DNA from: Pseudomonas violetae
GTDB taxonomy: Bacteria > Pseudomonadota > Gammaproteobacteria > Pseudomonadales > Pseudomonadaceae
DNA: 64,000 nucleotides
Direction of reading: 5' to 3'
Assembly (NCBI RefSeq): GCF_023072615.1
Contig: NZ_JAKNRW010000011.1
Location: forward strand, 51,739-115,738
Numbering within the stretch: position 1 is the stretch's first letter; each line of letters starts with the position of its first letter. Below are positions 17,292 to 26,707 of this stretch, in pieces. The position numbers and the translations under genes are program-made. The notes under the pieces are model-generated. The model saw only the letters and a program-made list of their open reading frames with translations. It did not search any database and was not told the origin of the DNA.

Positions 17292-18238
17292 AACTGGCTT
17301 TGGTCGGTGACATCGGTGGGACCAACGCACGGTTTGCGTTGTGGAAAGACCAGCAGCTGGAAGCCATCCAGGTGCTGGCGACGGCCGATCACGCCAGTCC
17401 GGAAGAGGCGATTGCCTTGTACCTTGGCGGGCTCGGCCTGGCGCCGGGCGCCATCGGCTCGGTGTGCCTGTCGGTAGCCGGCCCGGTGAGCGGCGACGAA
17501 TTCAAGTTCACCAACAATCACTGGCGGCTCAGTCGCAAGGCGTTCTGCCAGGTGCTACAGGTGGATCAACTGCTGCTGGTCAACGATTTCTCGGCCATGG
17601 CGCTGGGCATGACCCGGTTGCAGCCGGACGAGTTTCGGGTGGTGTGCGCAGGCACGCCGGAACCGTTGCGTCCGGCGGTGGTGATCGGTCCGGGCACCGG
17701 TCTGGGTGTCGGCACCTTGCTGGACCTGGGCGCCGGGCGTTTTGCCGCCATGCCCGGGGAGGGCGGGCACGTCGACCTGCCCCTGAGCAGCCTGCGGGAA
17801 ACCCAGCTGTGGCAGCACATTTTCAATGAGATCGGGCATGTCAGCGCCGAGACGGCGTTGAGTGGCGGGGGCTTGCCGCGGGTGTACCGGGCGATTTGTG
17901 CGGTGGATGGGCATGAAGCGGTGCTCGATACCCCGGAGTCGATTACCGCCGCCGGATTGGCGGGCGACCTGGTTGCCCTGGAAGTGCTGGAGCAGTTTTG
18001 CTGTTGGCTCGGCCGTGTGGCGGGCAATAACGTGCTCACCACTGGCGCACGGGGCGGCGTGTACATCGTGGGTGGGGTTATTCCGCGGTTCGCCGATTTC
18101 TTCATTGAAAGCGGGTTTGCCCGGTGCTTTGCCGACAAGGGGTGCATGAGCGATTACTTCAAGGGCATTCCGGTGTGGCTGGTGACGGCGCCGTATTCCG
18201 GGTTGATGGGTGCGGGTGTGGCGCTCGACCAAGCCTGA
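17288..18238 (+). CDS. glk: Glucokinase
   Basis: This is a 316-residue ATP-dependent glucokinase of the bacterial Glk family, which feeds the phosphorylative branch of glucose use. Visible motifs are the phosphate-binding [13 protein letters not shown], the catalytic-base region [19 protein letters not shown] and GEGGHVDLP. The start is TTG within the edd stop (TTGA), an unusual initiation codon that suits coupling to edd translation. A REP pair and a separate promoter region follow before gltR. Confidence 0.95.
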   Translation: MKLALVGDIGGTNARFALWKDQQLEAIQVLATADHASPEEAIALYLGGLGLAPGAIGSVCLSVAGPVSGDEFKFTNNHWRLSRKAFCQVLQVDQLLLVNDFSAMALGMTRLQPDEFRVVCAGTPEPLRPAVVIGPGTGLGVGTLLDLGAGRFAAMPGEGGHVDLPLSSLRETQLWQHIFNEIGHVSAETALSGGGLPRVYRAICAVDGHEAVLDTPESITAAGLAGDLVALEVLEQFCCWLGRVAGNNVLTTGARGGVYIVGGVIPRFADFFIESGFARCFADKGCMSDYFKGIPVWLVTAPYSGLMGAGVALDQA

Positions 18239-18250
18239 AACCGCGTCGCC

Positions 18251-18342
18251 TTCATCGCGGGCAAGCCACGCTCCCACAGGATTACCTACATCTTAGAATG
18301 TGCGCATCATCTTGTGGGAGCGGGTTTGCCCGCGATGAAGGC
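18251..18342. repeat. REP pair (GGGCAAGCC type)
   Basis: The opposed copies CCTTCATCGCGGGCAAGCCA and GCGGGTTTGCCCGCGATGAA form a long imperfect hairpin between glk and gltR. Confidence 0.85.
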
Positions 18343-18415
18343 CTGAACAGGTAACAAATTTCCAAGGTTCATCAGGCATAATCCGCCCCAACTCAAACAA
18401 CAAGGACGCCGCCCC

Positions 18416-19147
18416 GTGAGCTCAGTCAACAAGTCGATTTTGCTGGTCGATGACGATCAGGAGATACGCGAGTTGCTGGATACCTACCTGACCCGCGCGG
18501 GTTTTCAGGTGCGTACCACACCGGACGGCGCCGGCTTCCGGCAGGCCATGAACGAAGCGCCGAGCGATCTGGTGATCCTCGACGTGATGCTGCCGGACGA
18601 AGACGGCTTCAGCCTGTGCCGCTGGATTCGCCAGCATCCACGGCAGGCCCAGGTACCGATCATCATGCTCACCGCCAGCTCCGATGAAGCCGACCGCGTC
18701 ATCGGCCTGGAGCTCGGCGCCGACGACTACCTTGGCAAACCCTTCAGTCCTCGGGAACTGCAAGCGCGTATCAAGGCGCTGTTGCGGCGCGCGCAGTTTG
18801 GTCAGGAGCGCAGCGGCAGTGAAGTGCTGGCCTTCGATGACTGGCGCTTGGACATGGTCAGCCATCGGCTGTTCCACACTGACGGCGAGGAAGTCATTCT
18901 TTCCGGCGCCGATTTCGCCTTGCTCAAGCTGTTCCTCGACCATCCCCAGGAAATCCTCGACCGCGACACCATCGGCAACGCCACCCGTGGCCGTGACCTG
19001 ATGCCGCTGGATCGTATCGTCGACATGGCGGTCAGCCGCCTGCGTCAACGCCTGCGCGATACGGAAAAACCGCCACGGCTGATCCGCACCGTACGGGGCA
19101 GCGGCTATCAGTTGGCAGCCAATGTGGTTGCCAGCAATGGTCACTGA
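18416..19147 (+). CDS. gltR: Response regulator GltR-2 of glucose uptake
   Basis: This OmpR-type response regulator has 243 residues. The receiver domain carries the acidic pair in LLVDDDQE and the phosphoacceptor D56 in LVILDVMLPDEDG, with the conserved lysine in DYLGKPF. The C-terminal winged helix includes TRGRDLMPLDRIVDMAVSRL and RTVRGSGYQL. Its partner is the GtrS kinase, whose gene overlaps its stop. In Pseudomonas, GltR-2 controls the glucose ABC transporter and OprB. The start is GTG, preceded by AAACAACAAGGA, which combines a ribosome site with ARN triplets typical of Hfq/Crc targets. Confidence 0.93.
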   Translation: MSSVNKSILLVDDDQEIRELLDTYLTRAGFQVRTTPDGAGFRQAMNEAPSDLVILDVMLPDEDGFSLCRWIRQHPRQAQVPIIMLTASSDEADRVIGLELGADDYLGKPFSPRELQARIKALLRRAQFGQERSGSEVLAFDDWRLDMVSHRLFHTDGEEVILSGADFALLKLFLDHPQEILDRDTIGNATRGRDLMPLDRIVDMAVSRLRQRLRDTEKPPRLIRTVRGSGYQLAANVVASNGH

Positions 19148-20606
19148 GTTCCTGCGCAAACTGGCTGCCAGGGTGCCGGTGCCGCGTTCGTTGCTGGGGC
19201 GGATGTTGCTGCTGACACTGTTGGCAGTGTTGTTTGCGCAGGCGTTGTCGAGCGTGATCTGGGTCTCGCAACTGCGTGCTACCCAGCTCGAAGGCCTGGT
19301 CACCAGTGCCCGCAGCCTCGCGCATTCGATGACCGCGAGCGTCAGTTACTTTCGCTCCTTACCCGTCGCATACAGGCCGCTGGTCCTCGACCAGTTGCGT
19401 AGCATGGGTGGCACCCGTTTTGTGGTGACGCTCAACGATAAACCCCTGGGTATGGAAGTGTTGCCGATCACCCCGCGCAAAGCGGCAGTGCTCAAGGCGG
19501 TGGACGAAGTGTTGCGCAAGTCCCTGGGGCAGGACGCGGATATTTCCGTGACCTTCGTCAGCCCCGAGGACCTGCGGATCTTCAACGGTGGCCTGAAGCT
19601 CGACGAGTTGCCACGCTCCTGGGCGCACTACGCGTTGACCCTGGAGCCGGTCAACCCACCGGTGCTGGTCACGCAGATCCAGATGGCGCCCGGCGAATGG
19701 TTGTACATTGCCTCGCTCCTGCCCGAGCCCTACACCAGCCTGGAAGAGCAAGGCCTGCCCGCGCAACAGGTGTGGTTCATCGTGCTCACCAGTGGGTTCC
19801 TGCTGTTGTTCATCGGCTTGCTGGTGCACTGGCAAAGCCGACCGCTCAAGCGCCTGGCGCGAGCCGCGCGGGACATGTCCCTGGGGGCCGAAGTAGAGCC
19901 AGTGGCTGAAGGCGGAGGCAGTGAAGTGGTCGAAGTGGGCCGCGCCTTCAACGCCATGCGCGAACGCATCAGCCGCTACCTGACAGAGCGCAGCCAGTTG
20001 TTCAGCGCCATTTCCCACGACCTGCGTACGCCGATTACCCGATTGCGCTTGCGCGTGGAGTTGCTTGAAGATGAACAGTTGCAAGCCAAGTTCGGCCGCG
20101 ATCTGGATGAACTGGAACTGCTGGTCAAAGGTGCGCTGCAATGCGTCAAAGACACTGACATCCACGAGAACATCGATGCGGTGGACCTCAATCACGTGCT
20201 CGATTGCCTGGTGGAGCCGTACCTCGCGCCCAACGGAAACGGCCGGGTGACCCAGCAGGGCCGGGCCCTGGCGACCTATCCGGGTAAGCCACTGGCGCTC
20301 AAGCGGTGCATTGGCAACCTGATCGACAATGCATTGAAGTACGGGCAGAACGCGCACCTGCATATCGACGACGACGAAAGCGCGTTCATCCTGCACGTTG
20401 ATGATGAAGGCCCAGGTGTGCCGGAGCAGCGGTTGGAGCAGGTGTTCGAACCGCACTTCAGGTTGGCCGGGCAGCAGCAGGGGTATGGTTTGGGGTTGGG
20501 CATTGCGCGCAATATTGCCCACAGTCATGGCGGAGAAGTCAGCCTGCAGAATCTGCGTGAAGGTGGATTGCGGGTGACCCTGCAGTTACCCCGTTCGGTT
20601 GATTGA
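19137..20606 (+). CDS. gtrS: Sensor histidine kinase GtrS
   Basis: This inner-membrane kinase of 489 residues pairs with GltR-2; in P. aeruginosa it responds to 2-ketogluconate and 6-phosphogluconate. Helix 1 is near residues 20-42 (LLLTLLAVLFAQALSS). A periplasmic domain and helix 2 (VWFIVLTSGFLLLFIGLLVH) follow. Next come HAMP, the H-box FSAISHDLRTPITRL, the N-box NLIDNALKYG, and G-boxes DDEGPGVP and GYGLGLGIA. The frame also offers ATG 19122; either start overlaps the end of gltR, so the two are translationally coupled. Confidence 0.92.
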   Translation: MVTEFLRKLAARVPVPRSLLGRMLLLTLLAVLFAQALSSVIWVSQLRATQLEGLVTSARSLAHSMTASVSYFRSLPVAYRPLVLDQLRSMGGTRFVVTLNDKPLGMEVLPITPRKAAVLKAVDEVLRKSLGQDADISVTFVSPEDLRIFNGGLKLDELPRSWAHYALTLEPVNPPVLVTQIQMAPGEWLYIASLLPEPYTSLEEQGLPAQQVWFIVLTSGFLLLFIGLLVHWQSRPLKRLARAARDMSLGAEVEPVAEGGGSEVVEVGRAFNAMRERISRYLTERSQLFSAISHDLRTPITRLRLRVELLEDEQLQAKFGRDLDELELLVKGALQCVKDTDIHENIDAVDLNHVLDCLVEPYLAPNGNGRVTQQGRALATYPGKPLALKRCIGNLIDNALKYGQNAHLHIDDDESAFILHVDDEGPGVPEQRLEQVFEPHFRLAGQQQGYGLGLGIARNIAHSHGGEVSLQNLREGGLRVTLQLPRSVD

Positions 20607-20630
20607 TGTCGCCACAGGTGATCAGTGTCA

Positions 20631-20677
20631 ATGTCACAAACCGGTGACATAACCCGCCCCCTTCGTTACAAGCCCGC
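20631..20677 (+). promoter_or_regulatory. Composite operator/promoter upstream of the AGE isomerase gene
   Basis: GTCAC (20633), GTGAC (20644) and GTTAC (20665) are spaced 11 and 21 bp apart, and ATGTCAC-N6-GTGACAT is a perfect inverted repeat. The CCTTCGTTAC block is followed 20 bp later by TTTAGA, a -10-like element. The same arrangement with the same distances precedes gtsA (21986-22022), so GltR-2 control of both is inferred. Confidence 0.6.
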
Positions 20678-20729
20678 CACCCCCCGTTGTTTAGACTGTT
20701 TCCAGTCATAACAACAAAAAAGGCCGCCC

Positions 20730-21989
20730 ATGCACACCTTCCAACCCGCCTTCAGCAGCTGGCTGAACGCCCCCGCGCATCAGCAATGGCTGGCCGCCGA
20801 AGGCTTGCGCCTGCTGGAATTCGCCAAGGCTTCCAGGCTCCCAGACGGCTTCGGCAACCTCGATGAAAAAGGCCGCCTCCCGGCCAACGCCCGTGCCGAA
20901 ACCATGAACACCGCGCGCATGACCCACAGTTTCGCCATGGCTCATATCCAGGGTCTGCCGGGTTTTGCCGAGTGGGTGGATCACGGCGTCAAAGCCCTCG
21001 GCGGGCCTTTGCGCGATGCCGAACACGGTGGCTGGTTCGCCGTTGCCGAACACCGTGATGGCAACACCGGCAAGGCCGCGTACCTGCACGCCTTCGTTGC
21101 TTTGGCTGCGAGCTCCGCCGTAGTCGCGCAACGGCCTGGCGCGCAAGCCTTGCTCGCGGATGCCATAGATATCATCGACTCTCGTTTCTGGAGCGAGGAA
21201 GAGGGCGCCATGCGCGAATCCTTCAATCAAGACTGGAGTGAGGAAGAAAGTTATCGCGGCGCCAACAGCAACATGCACGCCACCGAAGCCTTCCTGGCTC
21301 TCGCCGATGTCGGCGCAGACAAACGCTGGCTCTGCCGCGCCCAGCGCATCGTCGAGCGGGTGATTCATGGGCATGCCGCCGCCAATGACTATCTGGTGGT
21401 CGAGCACTTTGACCGTGACTGGCAGCCCCTGCGCGAGTACAACCACGATAACCCGGCCGACGGTTTCCGCCCCTACGGCACTACGCCCGGCCACGGGTTC
21501 GAATGGTCGCGGCTGTTGCTGCACCTCGAAGCTGCGCGGGGTCAGGCCGGGATGCTCACGCCGGGCTGGTTGGTCACCGACGCGCAGAAACTCTTCGAGC
21601 ACAACTGCCGTCACGGCTGGAATGTCGACGGTGCGCCGGGCATCGTCTACACCCTCGACTGGGACAACCGCGCGGTGGTACGGCATCGTCTGCACTGGAC
21701 CCATTGCGAAGCCAGCGCCGCCGCCAGCGCATTGCTCAAGCGCACCGGCGATAGCCAATACGAAACCTGGTACCGGCTGTTCTGGGAGTTCTGTGACAGT
21801 CACTTCATCGACCGCGACGCGGGCAGCTGGCATCACGAACTGGACCCGCAAAACCGCGTGAGTGCCGATATCTGGGCTGGCAAACCCGACCTGTATCACG
21901 CCTGGCAAGCCGTCCTGATACCGCGCCTGCCGCTGGCGCCGAGCCTGGCCACTGCTCTGGGGCAGCTGTCCCAGGGCGTTCCTGTGTAA
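20730..21989 (+). CDS. AGE-family epimerase/isomerase (mannose isomerase-like)
   Basis: This 419-residue cytoplasmic protein belongs to the N-acylglucosamine-2-epimerase superfamily of alpha6/alpha6 barrels. Family residues are visible in the ARAETMNTARMTHSF, RGANSNMHATEAFLAL, GTTPGHGFEWSRLLLHL and GKPDLYHAWQA segments, including the paired histidines used for proton transfer in YihS and mannose isomerases. The likely reaction is aldose-ketose isomerisation such as mannose to fructose; the substrate is not proven by sequence. It lies between gtrS and the glucose transporter genes and shares a promoter design with gtsA, suggesting co-induction by GtrS/GltR. ARN-rich AACAACAAAAAA lies just before the start. 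Confidence 0.88.
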   Translation: MHTFQPAFSSWLNAPAHQQWLAAEGLRLLEFAKASRLPDGFGNLDEKGRLPANARAETMNTARMTHSFAMAHIQGLPGFAEWVDHGVKALGGPLRDAEHGGWFAVAEHRDGNTGKAAYLHAFVALAASSAVVAQRPGAQALLADAIDIIDSRFWSEEEGAMRESFNQDWSEEESYRGANSNMHATEAFLALADVGADKRWLCRAQRIVERVIHGHAAANDYLVVEHFDRDWQPLREYNHDNPADGFRPYGTTPGHGFEWSRLLLHLEAARGQAGMLTPGWLVTDAQKLFEHNCRHGWNVDGAPGIVYTLDWDNRAVVRHRLHWTHCEASAAASALLKRTGDSQYETWYRLFWEFCDSHFIDRDAGSWHHELDPQNRVSADIWAGKPDLYHAWQAVLIPRLPLAPSLATALGQLSQGVPV

Positions 21990-22030
21990 CCATGCGGTGA
22001 CATTCCAGCGTCCCTTCGTTACCTGCGCAG
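21986..22030 (+). promoter_or_regulatory. Composite operator/promoter upstream of gtsA
   Basis: GTAAC (21986), GTGAC (21997) and GTTAC (22018) have the same 11- and 21-bp spacing as the element at 20631. CGGTGACAT and CCTTCGTTAC are identical to that copy, and TTTAAA stands 20 bp after CGTTAC. It overlaps the last codon and stop of the isomerase gene (TAA at 21987-21989), so gtsA has its own promoter. Confidence 0.6.
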
Positions 22031-22105
22031 GGATAACTCCTGTTTAAAATCCATGCAGCGCAAGCACCAGACTTGCATGCATAACAACAAGAAAGGTACT
22101 TCCAG

Positions 22106-23404
22106 ATGAATGCGATTTCTCGCCTCGCTACGCTCATTTCTCTCGCCTCCCTGTCTGCGCTTCCTCTCAGTGCTCTTGCCGCCGATGCCAAAGGTTCGGT
22201 GGAAGTGGTTCACTGGTGGACGTCGGGTGGTGAAAAAGCAGCGGTCGATGTACTCAAGGCTCAAGTTGAAAAAGACGGCTTCACCTGGAAAGACGGCGCT
22301 GTCGCCGGGGGGGGCGGTTCCACGGCCATGACCGTGTTGAAAAGCCGCGCCGTAGCCGGTAACCCGCCTGGCGTTGCCCAGATCAAGGGCCCGGACATCC
22401 AGGAGTGGGGCAGCACCGGCCTGCTCAGCACTGACACCCTGACCGACGTCGCCAAGGCGGAAAACTGGGATGGCCTGCTGTCGAAGAAAGTCTCCGACAC
22501 CGTCAAGTATGAAGGTAACTACGTTGCCGTTCCGGTGAACATCCACCGCGTCAACTGGCTGTGGATCAACCCGGAAGTCTTCAAGAAAGCCGGGATCGAC
22601 AAGGCCCCCACCACCCTCGAAGAATTCTACGCCGCCGGCGACAAGCTCAAGGCTGCCGGCTTCATCGCTCTGGCCCACGGCGGTCAGCCTTGGCAGGACA
22701 GCACTGTATTTGAAGACGTGGTGCTCTCCACCATGGGCGCCGAAGGCTACAAGAAAGCCCTGGTAGACCTGGACCAGAAAACCTTGTCTGGCGCTGAAAT
22801 GACCAAGGCGTTCACCGAGCTGAAAAAGATCACTGGCTACATGGATCCGAACCGCGCCGGTCGTGACTGGAACATCGCTGCTGCCGACGTCATCAACGGC
22901 AAGGCCGGCATGCAGATGATGGGCGACTGGGCCAAGAGCGAATGGACTGCGGCGAAAAAAGTCGCCGGTAAGGACTATCAATGCGTGCCGTTCCCGGGCA
23001 CCGAAAAAGCCTTCACCTACAACATCGATTCCCTGGCCGTGTTCAAGCTCAAGGCTGATCGCAAAGGCGACATCGCCGCTCAGCAAGACCTGGCGAAGGT
23101 CGCCCTGGGGACCGACTTCCAGAAAGTCTTCAGCATCAACAAGGGCTCGATCCCGGTGCGCACCGACATGCTCAACGACATGAGCGCACTGGGCTTCGAT
23201 TCCTGCGCCCAGACCGCAGCCAAGGACTTCCTGGCTGACGAGAAGACCGGCGGCCTGCAACCGAGCATGGCGCACAACATGGCCACCTCCCTGGCCGTGC
23301 AGGGCGCGATTTTCGACGTGGTTACCAACTTCATGAACGACAAGAATGCTGACCCGGCCAAGGCCAGCGCCCAACTGGCATCGGCTGTCAAAGCGGCCCA
23401 GTAA
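22106..23404 (+). CDS. gtsA: Glucose/mannose ABC transporter periplasmic binding protein
   Basis: This is the 432-residue periplasmic sugar-binding protein of the glucose ABC transporter (called GltB in P. aeruginosa). The signal peptide is [20 protein letters not shown] with cleavage after ALAA. The mature protein starts with [13 protein letters not shown] and continues as a family 1 solute-binding fold ([20 protein letters not shown]). The permease genes gtsB and gtsC and the ATPase gene gtsD follow. A REP pair separates gtsA from gtsB, which could stabilise the gtsA message and raise binding-protein yield. AACAACAAGAAAGG before the start fits an Hfq/Crc site at the ribosome site. Confidence 0.95.
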   Translation: MNAISRLATLISLASLSALPLSALAADAKGSVEVVHWWTSGGEKAAVDVLKAQVEKDGFTWKDGAVAGGGGSTAMTVLKSRAVAGNPPGVAQIKGPDIQEWGSTGLLSTDTLTDVAKAENWDGLLSKKVSDTVKYEGNYVAVPVNIHRVNWLWINPEVFKKAGIDKAPTTLEEFYAAGDKLKAAGFIALAHGGQPWQDSTVFEDVVLSTMGAEGYKKALVDLDQKTLSGAEMTKAFTELKKITGYMDPNRAGRDWNIAAADVINGKAGMQMMGDWAKSEWTAAKKVAGKDYQCVPFPGTEKAFTYNIDSLAVFKLKADRKGDIAAQQDLAKVALGTDFQKVFSINKGSIPVRTDMLNDMSALGFDSCAQTAAKDFLADEKTGGLQPSMAHNMATSLAVQGAIFDVVTNFMNDKNADPAKASAQLASAVKAAQ

Positions 23405-23424
23405 TCCCCGACGCTGAGTGACCC

Positions 23425-23525
23425 CTGTAGCAGCGAGCTTGCTCGCGATGGACTACCCGACACCGCGCTCATCCAGACAGAACTCGGTGTTCCTGATTCC
23501 ATCGCGAGCAAGCTCGCTCCTACAG
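23425..23525. repeat. REP pair between gtsA and gtsB
   Basis: TGTAGCAGCGAGCTTGCTCG and the opposed copy ATCGCGAGCAAGCTCGCTCC lie within the transporter operon. The position after the binding-protein gene parallels that in other ABC operons, where such hairpins protect the upstream message. Confidence 0.85.
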
Positions 23526-23569
23526 AGGATCGCACTTCGATCCTTTATATTTAAACCTGGATTATCCCG

Positions 23570-24478
23570 ATGAGCTCTGTGGCGGTTTTCAGCAAAGCCT
23601 CACCGTTCGATGCGCTGCAACGCTGGTTACCCAAGTTGGTACTCGCGCCGAGCATGCTCATCGTGTTGGTTGGTTTCTACGGTTACATCATCTGGACATT
23701 CGTCCTGTCCTTCACCAATTCCAGCTTCATGCCGAGCTATAAATGGGTTGGCCTGCAGCAATACACCCGACTGCTGGACAACGACCGCTGGTGGGTCGCG
23801 AGCAAGAACCTCGCCCTGTTTGGCGGCATGTTCATCGGCATCAGCCTGGTGCTGGGAGTGTTTCTGGCGGTGTTGCTGGACCAGCGCATTCGCAAGGAAG
23901 GTTTCATCCGCACCGTCTACCTGTACCCGATGGCGCTGTCGATGATTGTCACCGGTACTGCCTGGAAGTGGCTGCTCAACCCAGGTCTGGGCCTGGACAA
24001 GATGCTGCGTGACTGGGGCTGGGAAGGCTTTCGTCTGGACTGGCTGGTGGATCAGGATCGCGTCGTCTATTGCCTGGTCATCGCTGCCGTATGGCAAGCC
24101 TCCGGGTTTGTCATGGCGATGTTCCTGGCCGGCCTGCGCGGTGTCGATCAATCGATTATCCGTGCCGCGCAAGTCGACGGTGCGAGCTTGCCTACCATCT
24201 ACCTGAAGATCGTGTTGCCGAGCCTGCGCCCGGTGTTTTTCAGCGCCTTCATGATCCTCGCGCACATCGCAATCAAAAGCTTCGACTTGGTGGCGGCGAT
24301 GACCGCTGGCGGCCCCGGCTACTCGTCCGACTTGCCGGCAATGTTCATGTATTCCTTCACCTTCAGCCGTGGCCAGATGGGCATTGGTTCGGCCAGCGCC
24401 ATGATGATGCTTGGCGCGATCCTGGCGATTCTGGTGCCGTACCTGTACTCGGAACTGCGAGGCAAACGCCATGAGTAA
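23570..24478 (+). CDS. gtsB: Glucose ABC transporter permease 1
   Basis: This 302-residue inner-membrane permease belongs to the MalF-like class (GltF in P. aeruginosa). About six hydrophobic helices are visible, beginning LVLAPSMLIVLVGFYGYIIW. The cytoplasmic EAA loop that contacts the ATPase is RAAQVDGASLPTIYLKIVLP. It forms the channel with GtsC. The stop overlaps the gtsC start by 8 nt, showing coupled translation. Confidence 0.94.
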   Translation: MSSVAVFSKASPFDALQRWLPKLVLAPSMLIVLVGFYGYIIWTFVLSFTNSSFMPSYKWVGLQQYTRLLDNDRWWVASKNLALFGGMFIGISLVLGVFLAVLLDQRIRKEGFIRTVYLYPMALSMIVTGTAWKWLLNPGLGLDKMLRDWGWEGFRLDWLVDQDRVVYCLVIAAVWQASGFVMAMFLAGLRGVDQSIIRAAQVDGASLPTIYLKIVLPSLRPVFFSAFMILAHIAIKSFDLVAAMTAGGPGYSSDLPAMFMYSFTFSRGQMGIGSASAMMMLGAILAILVPYLYSELRGKRHE

Positions 24479-25316
24479 TCAACTGGGCAAATCGACGATC
24501 AGCTTCAGTCGCGTCGCCATCTACGCCACGCTGCTGCTGGCCGCCGCGGTCTACCTGATCCCGCTGGTGGTGATGCTGCTGACCAGCTTCAAAACTCCCG
24601 AGGACATCCGCACCGGCAACCTGCTGAGCTGGCCGACCGTGATCGATGGCATCGGCTGGCTCAAGGCCTGGGACAGTGTCGGCAGTTACTTCTGGAACTC
24701 GGTGAAAATCACCGTGCCCGCAGTGCTGATCTCCACCTTCATCGGCGCAATGAATGGCTACGTGCTGTCGATGTGGCGCTTCCGTGGCTCGCAACTGTTC
24801 TTCGGCCTGTTGCTGTTCGGCTGCTTCCTGCCGTTCCAGACCGTCCTGCTGCCAGCCTCGTTCACCCTCGGCAAGCTCGGCCTGGCCAACACCACCACCG
24901 GTCTGGTGCTGGTACACGTGGTGTACGGCCTGGCGTTCACCACGCTGTTCTTCCGCAACTACTACGTGAGCATTCCGGATGCGCTGGTCAAGGCAGCACG
25001 CCTGGATGGCGCGGGCTTCTTCACGATCTTCTGGAAGATCCTGCTGCCGATGTCGATCCCGATCGTGATGGTTTGCCTGATCTGGCAGTTCACGCAGATC
25101 TGGAATGACTTCCTGTTCGGTGTGGTGTTCGCCAGCGGTGATGCACAACCAATTACCGTGGCCCTGAATAACCTGGTCAACACCAGCACCGGGGCCAAGG
25201 AATACAACGTTGATATGGCCGCCGCGATGATCGCCGGGCTGCCGACACTGCTGGTCTACATATTCGCTGGCAAGTATTTCCTGCGTGGGCTGACGTCCGG
25301 CGCGGTCAAGGGGTAG
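24471..25316 (+). CDS. gtsC: Glucose ABC transporter permease 2
   Basis: This 281-residue inner-membrane permease belongs to the MalG-like class (GltG in P. aeruginosa). The N-terminal helix ATLLLAAAVYLIPLVVMLLT is followed by five more. The EAA loop reads KAARLDGAGFFTIFWKILLP. ATG 24471 is chosen because it overlaps the gtsB stop as ATGAGTAA; the frame is open upstream to 24411, inside gtsB. gtsD begins 3 nt after the stop. Confidence 0.94.
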   Translation: MSNQLGKSTISFSRVAIYATLLLAAAVYLIPLVVMLLTSFKTPEDIRTGNLLSWPTVIDGIGWLKAWDSVGSYFWNSVKITVPAVLISTFIGAMNGYVLSMWRFRGSQLFFGLLLFGCFLPFQTVLLPASFTLGKLGLANTTTGLVLVHVVYGLAFTTLFFRNYYVSIPDALVKAARLDGAGFFTIFWKILLPMSIPIVMVCLIWQFTQIWNDFLFGVVFASGDAQPITVALNNLVNTSTGAKEYNVDMAAAMIAGLPTLLVYIFAGKYFLRGLTSGAVKG

Positions 25317-25319
25317 AAC

Positions 25320-26480
25320 ATGGCAACTCTCGAATTACGCAACGTCAACAAAACCTATGGCGCCGGCTTGCCGGATACCCTGAAGAACATCGAGCTGAAG
25401 ATCAATGACGGGGAGTTCCTGATCCTGGTCGGTCCGTCGGGCTGCGGTAAATCCACGCTGATGAACTGCATCGCCGGCCTGGAAAACATCAGCGGCGGCG
25501 CGATCCTGGTGGACGATGCCGACATCAGCGGCATGAGCCCCAAGGATCGTGACATCGCCATGGTGTTCCAGTCCTACGCGCTGTACCCCACCATGAGCGT
25601 GCGCGACAACATTGCCTTTGGCTTGAAGATTCGCAAAATGCCTACGGCCGAAATCGACGAAGAAGTCGCACGGGTCGCCAAGCTGCTGCAGATCGAACAC
25701 CTGCTCAGCCGCAAACCCGGCCAGCTCTCCGGTGGTCAGCAACAGCGAGTGGCCATGGGCCGTGCCCTGGCACGGCGGCCGAAGATTTACCTGTTCGACG
25801 AACCGCTGTCCAACCTCGACGCCAAGCTGCGGGTCGAGATGCGCACCGAAATGAAATTGATGCACCAGCGCCTGAAAACTACCACCGTCTACGTGACCCA
25901 CGACCAGATCGAAGCGATGACCCTGGGCGACAAAGTGGCGGTAATGAAGGATGGGATCATTCAGCAGTTCGGGACACCGAAAGACATCTACAACAACCCG
26001 GCCAACCTGTTCGTGGCGAGCTTTATCGGTTCGCCGCCAATGAACTTCATTCCCCTGCGTTTGCAGCGTAAGGAGGGTCGCCTGCTGGCTCTGCTCGACA
26101 GCGGCCAGGCCCGTTGCGAGTTACCGCTGGGCATGCAGGACGCAGGTCTTGAAGATCGTGAAGTGATTCTGGGCTTGCGTCCGGAACAGATCGTCCTGGC
26201 GGGCAACGAGCCGAGCGGGCTGCCGACCATTCGCGCCGAAGTGCAGGTTACCGAACCGACCGGTCCCGACACCCTGGTGTTCGTCAACCTCAACGACACC
26301 AAGGTCTGCTGCCGCCTGGCGCCGGACGTCGCGCCCAATGTCGGCGAGACCCTGACCCTGCAATTTGATCCGTCGAAGGTTTTGTTATTCGACGCCAGGA
26401 CCGGCGAGCGCCTGGGCGTCGCCGGTGTTCCGAAGGCGGAGGCTCACAACGCCAACGTGACCCAGTTCAAAGGCCGCTGA
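25320..26480 (+). CDS. gtsD: Glucose ABC transporter ATP-binding protein
   Basis: This 386-residue ATPase is of the MalK/UgpC type (GltK in P. aeruginosa). Walker A is GPSGCGKST, the signature is LSGGQQQRVAMGRALARRP, Walker B is IYLFDEPLSNLDA and the switch histidine is in YVTHDQ. The C-terminal regulatory domain, about residue 240 onward, has the OB-fold pattern of MalK (GLRPEQIVL). The start is 3 nt after gtsC. It is followed by a triple REP cluster before oprB. Confidence 0.95.
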   Translation: MATLELRNVNKTYGAGLPDTLKNIELKINDGEFLILVGPSGCGKSTLMNCIAGLENISGGAILVDDADISGMSPKDRDIAMVFQSYALYPTMSVRDNIAFGLKIRKMPTAEIDEEVARVAKLLQIEHLLSRKPGQLSGGQQQRVAMGRALARRPKIYLFDEPLSNLDAKLRVEMRTEMKLMHQRLKTTTVYVTHDQIEAMTLGDKVAVMKDGIIQQFGTPKDIYNNPANLFVASFIGSPPMNFIPLRLQRKEGRLLALLDSGQARCELPLGMQDAGLEDREVILGLRPEQIVLAGNEPSGLPTIRAEVQVTEPTGPDTLVFVNLNDTKVCCRLAPDVAPNVGETLTLQFDPSKVLLFDARTGERLGVAGVPKAEAHNANVTQFKGR

Positions 26481-26481
26481 T

Positions 26482-26647
26482 GTCCGAGCGAGCTTGCTCG
26501 CGATGGACAAGAACGGTCGCTCAGGCTGTCCGGAAGCTTTAGCCCTGTAGGAGCGAGCTTGCTCGCGATGGGCGTGAACGATAACGCGGGCAGTCTGATT
26601 CACCGCGTCGTCCTGAAGTTTTTCGCGAGCAAGCTCGCTCCTACAGT
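26482..26647. repeat. Triple REP cluster between gtsD and oprB
   Basis: Two direct copies of GAGCGAGCTTGCTCGCGATG (near 26486 and 26551) and one opposed copy, TTTCGCGAGCAAGCTCGCTC, fill most of the gtsD-oprB gap. They could separate transporter and porin expression. Confidence 0.85.
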
Positions 26648-26707
26648 GGGGATTTGTAAACCGCGTTAGATAAAAACAGTTAATAACAATAAAACGAGGA
26701 TGTAGGG

